A stretch of DNA of 10,010 bases from JAIYDJ01 sp031400505 (GTDB lineage: Bacteria; Pseudomonadota; Alphaproteobacteria; Rhodobacterales; Rhodobacteraceae): positions 1 through 10,010 of the forward strand of contig JANNPZ010000022.1 in the NCBI GenBank assembly GCA_031400505.1, read 5' to 3'. The notes below the pieces were generated by a model. That model was not told the origin of the DNA and made no database searches. It saw nothing but the letters and a program-made list of their open reading frames with translations. The position numbers were made by a program, and so were the translations under genes. Positions 1 through 6,367 of the stretch are shown one piece after another. The first letter of the stretch is position 1, and every line of letters begins with the position of its first letter.

Positions 1-1
1 G

Positions 2-814
2 GTGCTGTTTGCGGGCACGGTGGTGGGGTTCGTGGCGTCTGCCCTATTGGTCATGACCGCACGTCTGCCGGATCGCGTGCGAGGAGAGAACAGTCATTTC
101 TGGGCCGATGTGACCAAAGGCATCCGAATCTACACCCGAACGCCCCGTCTGCGCGGGCTGATGGTGATGGAGGCTGCCGTCGCCGCATCCGGGGCGATGG
201 TTTATGTCAACACAGTGGTGCTGGTGCAGGCGCGGTTGGGGCTCGGAGAGCAAGCCGTCGCGCTGGCCTTCGCGGGTTTCGGTGCGGGGTCGATGCTGGC
301 AGCGTTCCTGCTGCCGCGTATCCTTAAGCGGCTTCAGGATCGGCCGGTAATGATCGGCGGCGCTGGGCTGATGGTGGCGGGTGTGGCGCTGGTGCCGCTG
401 GTGGGCGGGCTGGCCAGCCTGATCACCCTCTGGTCGCTGATCGGCTTTGGTTTTTCCCTGACGCAGACGCCCATCGGTCGGATCATCAACCGCTCGGCCC
501 GTGAGGCGGACCGAGGCGCGGTCTTTGCCGCACAGTTCGCACTAAGCCATGCGTGTTGGCTTGTGACGTATCCGCTCGCAGGGTGGGTCGGCGCTGGTGC
601 GGGACTATCCGTTGCCGCCTTGCTGCTGGCCGGAATTGGTGCGCTTGGGCTGGTTGCCGTCCTGCGGATATGGCCCGCTGAGGATGGCAGCGTCCTGCCG
701 CATGACCATCCGGACCTGCCGCCAGATCATCCCCACCGAACCCAACATGGCCCCCATCATTCCCATGCCTTCGTGATTGACGACCTGCATCGCCGCTGGC
801 CAAAAGCGGCCTGA
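2..814 (+). CDS. MFS transporter, C-terminal part (5' end outside window), His-rich tail
   Basis: This is the 3' part of a major facilitator superfamily permease gene. The reading frame is open to the left edge, so the GTG at position 2 is probably internal. About 270 residues are visible, with roughly seven hydrophobic segments (near residues 2-20, 52-75, 84-105, 115-134, 137-158, 173-199 and 203-226). A basic inter-helix loop containing PRILKRLQDRP follows the third segment, as in MFS half-repeats. The cytosolic tail (about residues 234-270) is very rich in histidine: nine His in some 35 residues, most of them in HDH, DHPH and HHSH clusters. The substrate cannot be read from the sequence. 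His-rich tails occur in metal-related MFS pumps such as NreB but also elsewhere, so a metal role is only a possibility. The gene points toward the tRNA fragment and is probably chromosomal, outside the island. Confidence 0.85.
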   Translation: MLFAGTVVGFVASALLVMTARLPDRVRGENSHFWADVTKGIRIYTRTPRLRGLMVMEAAVAASGAMVYVNTVVLVQARLGLGEQAVALAFAGFGAGSMLAAFLLPRILKRLQDRPVMIGGAGLMVAGVALVPLVGGLASLITLWSLIGFGFSLTQTPIGRIINRSAREADRGAVFAAQFALSHACWLVTYPLAGWVGAGAGLSVAALLLAGIGALGLVAVLRIWPAEDGSVLPHDHPDLPPDHPHRTQHGPHHSHAFVIDDLHRRWPKAA

Positions 815-1030
815 TGCAAAAGCGTTTCGTCGAGGCGGTAGGGAAGCGCATCTAAACCGACTGGGCCCGAGGATGAGACCATTTAGGGTATGTTCGACGT
901 TGAGCCGGTTGGGCTTGAAGGGGCCGAATACATGTTTGATCCCGTCGAACTCAGTTGGCTGCGGTTTTGGCGCGGTCGGCGTCCAGTCTGGCTACTATCC
1001 AACTGGAATCGCTGCAGTTTGGATCGTTTT

Positions 1031-1048
1031 GTTGACCTATTGTTGACC
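1031..1048 (+). repeat. 18-bp direct repeat, copy 1 (paired GTTGACC heptamers)
   Basis: The sequence is GTTGACC-TATT-GTTGACC, identical to the copy at 1302-1319. It is two direct heptamers with an 11-bp period, about one helical turn, so both would face the same side of the DNA. This copy lies 66 nt on the 3'-flank side of the tRNA fragment. Its form resembles arm-type binding sites of tyrosine integrases, but that role is inferred. Confidence 0.7.
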
Positions 1049-1063
1049 TGGAAAACCCAACGC

Positions 1064-1086
1064 AAAAAGCCGCCCGGAGGGCGGCT
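1064..1086 (-). terminator. Intrinsic terminator downstream of tRNA-fMet 3' half
   Basis: Read on the - strand this is an 8-bp GC-rich hairpin (arms 1079-1086 and 1068-1075, 3-nt loop) followed at once by a run of T (1068-1064). It begins about 29 nt past the CCA end of the tRNA fragment, where a tRNA terminator is expected. It supports the idea that the DNA left of the fragment is the native 3' flank of the tRNA gene. Confidence 0.8.
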
Positions 1087-1114
1087 CGTAACGTCTTGTA
1101 ATCATTGTTAGATT

Positions 1115-1161
1115 TGGTTGCGGGGACAGGATTTGAACCTGTGACCTTCAGGTTATGAGCC
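1115..1161 (-). tRNA. 3' half of initiator tRNA-Met (CAT), truncated; attachment-site remnant
   Basis: Reading the - strand from the 3' end, one sees CCA (1117-1115), discriminator A, acceptor strand CCCCGCA (1125-1119), a T-arm with stem ACAGG/CCTGT around a TTCAAAT loop (1126-1142), the variable region, the 3' anticodon strand CCTGA (1152-1148) and loop CTCATAA with anticodon CAT (1159-1153). The 5' anticodon strand should be TCAGG, but only its last two bases (GG, 1161-1160) match. Beyond that the sequence diverges, and no D-arm or 5' acceptor strand follows. The stem and loop sequences fit bacterial initiator tRNA. A fragment running from anticodon loop to 3' end is the typical att duplication left by a tRNA-targeting tyrosine recombinase, so this is not a working tRNA gene. 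Confidence 0.85.
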
Positions 1162-1301
1162 GCTTCTGCCGGACGAACGGCTGTCCTTTGATTTCAACAG
1201 GTTACGCGATAACCCCTTGAACCGTCGCCGTTTTCTAGCCGCATTGCGCCGCAACCAACCGCAGCGGACGGGTCCAAACGGGGAACGAGGTAGTTAGACA
1301 G

Positions 1302-1319
1302 GTTGACCTATTGTTGACC
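1302..1319 (+). repeat. 18-bp direct repeat, copy 2 (paired GTTGACC heptamers)
   Basis: This exact copy of the 1031-1048 sequence lies 140 nt on the island side of the tRNA fragment and 36 nt before the stop codon of the last cargo gene. The flanking bases differ from copy 1, so identity is limited to the 18 bp. A candidate integrase arm site, or a trace of a second insertion. Confidence 0.7.
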
Positions 1320-1355
1320 CGCCCGAACCCACGTGATCGGTGCTAGGACGGCCAG

Positions 1356-2420
1356 CTAGAACCCAAGCCCCGCCGCCCCTCCCCCACAGGCTGGGCATTT
1401 GCGCTGCCAGATATCTGAACCATTCGCCCCGTAGCGATGACCACAACTTCCGCAACGCAGGACATAAACAACTTGATTGTGGTCGTTGCCCGATAGATCG
1501 GTCGCCTGCAGAACCTCCTGGCCATTCTTGTTCGTATAGCCTGGCTTGGTCGTCTTGCCGCTGCCCCTAGCTCGCCCCATGGTCGTGGGAAAAGTGGCGG
1601 TGCGCTTCGGTTTTTTCGAAGGCTCCCACGGAACTCCAAGTATCCAGCCCTCGACCTGTGCCACTGCCGTTTCGGGCGGCGACAGGTCGGGTGTCATCGC
1701 CTCCAAGAGGTGCCCTTCGGCGGCCGCTGTCGATAACCATGTAGCCACGCTGTAGGCATCGTGCTGGTCCGCTGTGCGATCCTCAACCGGATAGCCCGCG
1801 CTCCACAGTCGTGGATAAACCTCGAGGATCACTGACTTGCCCACCGGCACATCCCAGCCATCGAAGGGCCAGAAGTGGACGCGATCGCCCAGCGTTCGTC
1901 GAATGAACAGCAGCCAAGGGATTCCGGCATGGGTGGATTTTGCCACGGACCCTTGGACGTCGAAATGAAATACCGACTTCGCCCCGGGCGAACGTTCTTC
2001 CGTCAGGCGGCGCCAACGTGGGCTTCCCTCGCGCGCCGCGCCGTTCCCGGCCGTGCCGAACCGCACGAAATCGACATAGGTATGATCGGCATCTGTCGGC
2101 CAGTGCTGCTGAAAATCATCTAGAAAGGTTGGCCAGTCCGGTAGAAGCCCATGGACCTCGAAGTAGCGCAGGGGGAACGAGAAGGCGTGATCGATCCCGA
2201 CGACCGTCGGAATATCCTCTGCAAGTCGCTCGACCAACCATTCCGCGATCCCGCGCCGCGTCCAGTACCGCTTCGGCGAGGGTGGTGGGGCAACTTGCTG
2301 GGTCTCTCCGCCGACGTCAGCCATATAGACCCGCAAGCCCTTCAGGCTTGAATTGGCCGTCTCGGCCCCGGAGTAGTCGATACCGATCGCTCTGTAGAAT
2401 TGCGTCTGGCCACCGGTCAT
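1356..2420 (-). CDS. DUF429-like RNase H-fold protein with C-terminal zinc ribbon
   Basis: The predicted protein has 354 residues. The start chosen is ATG at 2420, with GAGGGGG 5 nt upstream; the longer frame from 2552 would run into the preceding gene and shows no similar signal. The N-terminal domain (about 10-260) has the layout of DUF429/RNase H-like proteins: IGIDYSGA (Asp15), VGIDHAFSFP (Asp77), VILEVYPRLW (Glu200) and DQHDAYSVATWL (Asp218/Asp221), a plausible acidic metal-binding set. After a basic linker rich in K, R, T and G (about 268-293) comes a zinc ribbon with Cys323, Cys326, Cys342 and Cys345 and the phrase YGANGSDI between the pairs. The family is predicted to act on nucleic acids; no activity is certain here. 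It lies 43 nt after the 186-aa gene, as the last gene of the hsd run. Local GC is high (46 of 60 bases in 1981-2040), unlike the AT-richer neighbour upstream. Confidence 0.75.
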   Translation of the reverse strand: MTGGQTQFYRAIGIDYSGAETANSSLKGLRVYMADVGGETQQVAPPPSPKRYWTRRGIAEWLVERLAEDIPTVVGIDHAFSFPLRYFEVHGLLPDWPTFLDDFQQHWPTDADHTYVDFVRFGTAGNGAAREGSPRWRRLTEERSPGAKSVFHFDVQGSVAKSTHAGIPWLLFIRRTLGDRVHFWPFDGWDVPVGKSVILEVYPRLWSAGYPVEDRTADQHDAYSVATWLSTAAAEGHLLEAMTPDLSPPETAVAQVEGWILGVPWEPSKKPKRTATFPTTMGRARGSGKTTKPGYTNKNGQEVLQATDLSGNDHNQVVYVLRCGSCGHRYGANGSDIWQRKCPACGGGAAGLGF

Positions 2421-2425
2421 TGGTT

Positions 2426-2432
2426 CCCCCTC
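2426..2432 (-). promoter_or_regulatory. Ribosome binding site deciding the 2420 start
   Basis: GAGGGGG on the - strand, 5 nt before ATG at 2420. It favours this start over the in-frame starts at 2441 and 2552. Confidence 0.65.
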
Positions 2433-2463
2433 GGCCAACATTCCAACGATCGAATGCCATCTG

Positions 2464-3024
2464 TCATGGGAAACATGCGAGATCACCGCTCGAGAAGTTC
2501 CCACCCATCCACATCCGGCACAGTTCGTCCTCCCTAAACTCGCACATCTCAAAGTTCTGCGCCGAAACGCGAGCCAAATATGCCCCGAGCTCTGGGCCAG
2601 GAAAATAGAAGCCGCTACCAGTCACAAGGCTACGGATCAGCGGCAGAAAGAATGCAGGGTCTCGTTCAAAGGTCTCGTTGCCGGGGAAGCTGCAGAACAC
2701 TGCCCGACCGACTTCGTCAAGCGTCTCATCAAGCTTACTTTTTGATCCGAAGACAACCGTCAGCCACGTTCTTTCTACGCTTGCGAACCCGCGGTAGTCT
2801 GGAACGCCGAAAGCCGTTGCAGACCCCGCATACAAGATCGCAAGCGCAAGGATGTTGCGCTTTGTCCAGGCCTCTCCCTCATCTCCATTATCCGAATAGA
2901 GGCCTGCGCCCTCCATTATTGGCCAAATTGACTTTGCCCAAATCAGGTCTTCGTGGTCGGGCCAAAACTGGAAGTATTCGTGAAACCAAGGCCGAACCTC
3001 ATCCCAGAACAGCGCGCGGGTCAT
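2464..3024 (-). CDS. Unrecognised 186-aa protein in hsd operon
   Basis: I do not recognise this family. The start codon overlaps the stop of the HEPN gene by 4 nt (ATGA), which implies translational coupling and a functional link. The N-terminal 35 residues are rich in aromatics (several Trp and Phe in DEVRPWFHEYFQFW and WAKSIWP). A moderately hydrophobic stretch follows (about 55-75, ILALAILYAGSATAFG), which looks more like a buried helix than a membrane span. The C-terminal part has an acidic segment with Cys (FEMCEFREDELCRMW). There is no signal peptide, obvious nuclease motif or zinc site. Local GC is about half (30 of 60 bases in 2701-2760), lower than the flanking DUF429-like gene, suggesting a separate origin. 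It could be a partner, inhibitor or effector of the HEPN protein; that is conjecture from position only. Confidence 0.75.
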   Translation of the reverse strand: MTRALFWDEVRPWFHEYFQFWPDHEDLIWAKSIWPIMEGAGLYSDNGDEGEAWTKRNILALAILYAGSATAFGVPDYRGFASVERTWLTVVFGSKSKLDETLDEVGRAVFCSFPGNETFERDPAFFLPLIRSLVTGSGFYFPGPELGAYLARVSAQNFEMCEFREDELCRMWMGGNFSSGDLACFP

Positions 3025-3767
3025 GCGGCAGCCTCAAGCTCATCGGCCGGGTAGAGATCGCCAAGCGCCTGATGCAGCGCCTGTTTGGCCTCGAATCCCG
3101 GCTCGGCACTCAATGTCTCGATATCGAACGCACGGCAAAAAGAAATGTCTGCGGCGGACATGTAGTTGGCATGCACGAGGTTTGCGGTCACTTCGTCGCC
3201 CGGCACTGCGAAAGCCCATAGTTCTTCGTCGGCACGATCGGTGAGGAAGCGTCGGTAAAGCTCAAGGATCACTGTCTGCATGTGCGCCTCGATGTTCCGC
3301 ACTTCGGTCATCATATTGGCGATCTCGGCATCGATGGCGGGCCGGTCATTGAAGAACACTGTGCCGGTCGGATGAGCGATCTTGTTGCGGCGTTTCACGA
3401 ACTTGGCGAACTCTCCGACTTGCGCGTTGGTGCAGCCGATCAGCTTGAGGAAACGGAAGATCTGGCTTTCCTTCAGCCGGTCATAGAACTTGAAGGGGCT
3501 TTCGCAGGCCATCAGGTCGCCTTCATCCTCGTTGCGAAAACCAACCATAGCCATTGAGAACTGCTCAGGCCGCGCCAACCTGATCTGCCAGATCGAGAAA
3601 CTAACAAAGCTCATATAGAGCAGGTGAAAAGCAAGGCTGGCGAACTCGTAGCGTTCGGCGTCGTAATTGGTCTGAAAGGCCGACCAGAGAAAATTGAGGT
3701 AAGCCTGTTCGTTAGCATTCGCGAACGACTGCGGCAGGTATTCCCCAAGTTCAAGAGCCTCGTCCAT
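3021..3767 (-). CDS. HEPN-motif protein, candidate RNase, in hsd operon
   Basis: The protein has 248 residues and is probably all-helical and soluble. Its main signature is KRRNKIAHPTG with Arg127-Asn128 and His132, the RNx3H form of the HEPN motif. In this superfamily those residues build the composite RNase active site in dimers (as in RnlA, RlsA, Cas13 and many toxins). Upstream helices (about 20-70) are rich in aromatics and hydrophobics, and the acidic C-terminus ends in ELEAAA. The ATG shares one base with the hsdMS stop codon (TGATG), and the 3' end overlaps the next gene by 4 nt, so all three are coupled. HEPN proteins beside restriction loci are often toxins or RNA-targeting effectors; PrrC and RloC are known anticodon nucleases tied to Type I systems, though they differ in architecture. 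Some HEPN proteins are inactive binders, so activity is not proven. Confidence 0.78.
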   Translation of the reverse strand: MDEALELGEYLPQSFANANEQAYLNFLWSAFQTNYDAERYEFASLAFHLLYMSFVSFSIWQIRLARPEQFSMAMVGFRNEDEGDLMACESPFKFYDRLKESQIFRFLKLIGCTNAQVGEFAKFVKRRNKIAHPTGTVFFNDRPAIDAEIANMMTEVRNIEAHMQTVILELYRRFLTDRADEELWAFAVPGDEVTANLVHANYMSAADISFCRAFDIETLSAEPGFEAKQALHQALGDLYPADELEAAA

Positions 3768-6355
3768 CAGCAGTCCTCCGCGCCCTTGGATTCGCTCCAG
3801 ACGCGGGCGATGGCGGCGTCAATCTTTTTTTCGAAGCGGGTGATCAGGTCTCGGTTACCTTTGACAATGGCTTGCTCGGCTTCGATTTCGGACACGATGG
3901 CGGCTTGGGTTTCAAGATCGGGCAAGGGGATTTTTACGGCTCGTAAGGTGTCTGAGTTGATCTTGAGCGTTCCGTGGGCAGCAGTCTCCATAGCGCGCTC
4001 GAAATATGCTGTCTGCTGGCGCAGCGCGTGTGCCATGAATCGCGGGAGTATCACTTCGGTGTTCGGCACAATCGCCTTAAGGTCTTGATTGAAGGCACAT
4101 GGCGAAATCACCTCACCGAACGGCACACCATTTGCGAGGCCCATTCCCCGCACCAAGACAAGGATCGCCCCAATTGGCGCGAGTTGGGTCGCTGACTGCT
4201 CGATTGCCTTTTGCGAGATGTGAAGTTGAGCGTCGGAAATAAGATCAACCTTCAAGTCCTTAGCGGAGACCCAAGGAATACTGCCCTGCCAATAGTCATC
4301 CAACTCTTTGGAGGGAGTTCCGCCGCTCTTGAAAGATGCGACTTCTTCCAATTCGACTATCGCCCATTCAGGATTAACTGGGATGTGTGGACGGTAGTTG
4401 TTGAGCACGGCGCGGGCACCATCGATGACGCGCTGATAGCACTCGACCTCAGCCACAATCTCGCGTTGCACCTCGAGTGTTGGCAGCGGGATTTCGACCG
4501 CAGCGACAATGCCACTGTTCAGATTATTGACCACTCCGCCTGTCGCTTGCTTTGCGAACTGGGCGTATACGGCCGCTGACCCGAGGACGAGATAAAGGTA
4601 GTCTTGATCCAAGACTGATTTGTCCTTCATGCGCAGCAAGAGCCATCCATCATGAATACACCCGTCGGTGGCCATGATGTATGGGCGGCCAAAGCTCATA
4701 GAGTTGGAGAGGACAAAGTCACCGGGCTGAACATAACGCGACTTCGCTGCACCCGCTGGAGTAACCTTCTCTTTCGTCGAACTGATGAACTTTCCGCCGA
4801 GCGGCGCATCGCCGATCTTAACCCAGTTCACGCCGTCCGGGGCATCTGTCATAAAGTCTTGGATTGGCCGAGGTGAAGCGCCCCTTGCGATTTCGCAAAC
4901 ATCGCCGATTCTTACGATCGGCCATTGCGACTTCGCCTCCTCGGTCGGACGGTGCCTTTCCGCGCTAAGATTATAGTTTCCGTCGTCCTTCAAAACCTCG
5001 CGCGAAATAGAGAACCCTAGACCAGTTTCCAACCCCTCGCCGCCGCCAGCCCGCGCGGTCTGCAACCACACCCCCAGCTCGGCTTTCACCTGCAACAGTT
5101 GCGACCCCTTCACCGCCTTCCGCTGGGCGCCCAGGGCGAAGCCGTCATTCTCGATCTTGAAAAATGCGACGTGCTGGCTGGCCTTGGCCACTGCACGGTC
5201 AAGGATCAGGATTGAGGTTTTGACGCCTGAATATGGGTTGAATACGCCTGCGGGCAGCGAAATGACAGCGGCGAGGTAGCCATTCACTAGCATCCTGCGT
5301 AAGGCAACATAGGCGGTCTGGCTTTGAAAGATGATCCCCTCGGGTACAACGATGGCGGCGCGGCCGTTCGGCGACAGATGCTCGGCCATATAGTCGACGA
5401 AAAGCACTTCACTGCGCTTGGACAGCACCTGAAACTTGGTGTGCGGCTTGATCCCGCCTTTGGGAGACATAAAGGGCGGGTTGGCGAGTATGACATCGGC
5501 CATTTCGGACCATTTGTCTTCAGAGGTAAGCGTATCGTATTCCTCGACCTTCGGGTCTGCAAATCCATGCAGGTAAAGGTTCACCAGCGACAGGCGCACC
5601 ATGTCGGGCGAGATATCATAGCCCTTGATGTTGCGGGCCAGCCGAGTACGGTCCTCTTGCGTCAGCCGATCACCCGAAAACCGCAGCGGGCTTTCAAGGG
5701 CCTGCTCGGCCGCATCCTGCCCCTCGACCATACCGTTGCCGTTGGTCACGTTGGTCGTGTTCTGCTTCAGGATGTGCTTGTAAGCTGAGATCAGAAAGCC
5801 CGCTGTGCCGCAAGCTGGATCAAGGATGACCTCGTTCTTCTGCGGGTTTATGACCTCGACCATGAAGTCGATGATGTGCCTGGGCGTGCGGAACTGGCCC
5901 GCGTCACCCTGGCTGCCCAAAACCGAAAGCAGATATTCGAAGGCATCGCCCAGCTTCTCGCTGTGGTCATAGGTGAAGCTGTTGATCTCGCGCAGGAAGG
6001 CACGCAGCGTTTCGGGATCGCGGTAGGGCAGATAGGCGTTGCGGAAGATCTGGCGGAAGAGCTGTGGGAGCCCATCGTTTTCGACCATCTTGGTCAGGGC
6101 TTCGGAATAGGTGTTGAGCATGTCCTGTCCGCTGACGCCGGGCGCGACCAGCTTGGCCCAGCGGTAGCGTTCATAGTCCTTGGTGAAAAACTTACGCTCG
6201 CCGCCGAATTCCTCGGACTGAAGGTCCATGTCGTCCATGAACTTATAGATCAGGGCGACGGTGATCTGTTCGACCTGGCTTTTCGGATCGGGCACTTTGC
6301 CGACGAGGATATCGCGGCAGGTGTCGATGCGGCGCTTGGTGTCAGTGTCGAGCAT
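3767..6355 (-). CDS. Type I restriction-modification HsdM-HsdS fusion protein
   Basis: The single 862-residue chain carries both the methyltransferase and the DNA-specificity subunit. Residues 1-460 are HsdM-like: an N-terminal helical bundle, QFRTPRHI (about 154-161), the S-adenosylmethionine motif DPACGTAGF (179-187) and catalytic NPPF (292-295), typical of N6-adenine methyltransferases. From about 476 to the end two target-recognition repeats follow, each opening in the usual HsdS way (WPIVRIGDVCEIARG near 478 and WAIVELEEVASFKSGGTP near 664) and closing with a phrase of the type IPLPxLExQ and a helical spacer. HsdM (about 500 aa) and HsdS (about 400 aa) are normally separate proteins. The linker (about 462-477) reads through without stop or frameshift, so this is a true fusion. 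The start lies 12 nt after hsdR. The protein should bind and methylate a bipartite site and hold HsdR. Confidence 0.93.
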   Translation of the reverse strand: MLDTDTKRRIDTCRDILVGKVPDPKSQVEQITVALIYKFMDDMDLQSEEFGGERKFFTKDYERYRWAKLVAPGVSGQDMLNTYSEALTKMVENDGLPQLFRQIFRNAYLPYRDPETLRAFLREINSFTYDHSEKLGDAFEYLLSVLGSQGDAGQFRTPRHIIDFMVEVINPQKNEVILDPACGTAGFLISAYKHILKQNTTNVTNGNGMVEGQDAAEQALESPLRFSGDRLTQEDRTRLARNIKGYDISPDMVRLSLVNLYLHGFADPKVEEYDTLTSEDKWSEMADVILANPPFMSPKGGIKPHTKFQVLSKRSEVLFVDYMAEHLSPNGRAAIVVPEGIIFQSQTAYVALRRMLVNGYLAAVISLPAGVFNPYSGVKTSILILDRAVAKASQHVAFFKIENDGFALGAQRKAVKGSQLLQVKAELGVWLQTARAGGGEGLETGLGFSISREVLKDDGNYNLSAERHRPTEEAKSQWPIVRIGDVCEIARGASPRPIQDFMTDAPDGVNWVKIGDAPLGGKFISSTKEKVTPAGAAKSRYVQPGDFVLSNSMSFGRPYIMATDGCIHDGWLLLRMKDKSVLDQDYLYLVLGSAAVYAQFAKQATGGVVNNLNSGIVAAVEIPLPTLEVQREIVAEVECYQRVIDGARAVLNNYRPHIPVNPEWAIVELEEVASFKSGGTPSKELDDYWQGSIPWVSAKDLKVDLISDAQLHISQKAIEQSATQLAPIGAILVLVRGMGLANGVPFGEVISPCAFNQDLKAIVPNTEVILPRFMAHALRQQTAYFERAMETAAHGTLKINSDTLRAVKIPLPDLETQAAIVSEIEAEQAIVKGNRDLITRFEKKIDAAIARVWSESKGAEDC

Positions 6356-6367
6356 GGTCTTCTTTCG

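Larger units (their letters stand above)
815..1355. other. Gene-free junction region
   Basis: No coding sequence here is convincing. The short open frames between about 777 and 1111 give low-complexity or Arg/Ser-rich translations without recognisable domains or good ribosome sites. What the stretch does hold is listed separately: an intrinsic terminator, a tRNA 3' half and two 18-bp repeats. It also has small inverted repeats: CAGTTGG (952-958) with CCAACTG (999-1005), and GGTTA/TAACC (1200-1214). From about 1162 rightward the sequence should be the non-coding end of the inserted element, from the attachment site to the stop codon of the last cargo gene at 1356. Confidence 0.6.

Noticed and set aside
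952..1005. CAGTTGG/CCAACTG inverted repeat with a 40-nt spacer, considered as a small RNA or terminator
   Set aside because: Arms are only 7 nt, the spacer is long, and no T-run follows; chance is likely.
890..1111. Short + and - strand open frames in the junction region
   Set aside because: They include the terminator and the 18-bp repeat, have no good start signals, and give unrecognisable translations.
1031..1319. CRISPR array or insertion-sequence ends from the 18-bp repeats
   Set aside because: Only two copies exist, there is no regular spacer structure, no transposase between them, and they are direct rather than inverted.
1940..2608. + strand open frame of 222 codons opposite the DUF429-like gene
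   Set aside because: The translation is Arg/Pro/Ser-rich low-complexity sequence typical of an antisense shadow, while the opposite strand has a zinc ribbon and RNase H-like motifs.
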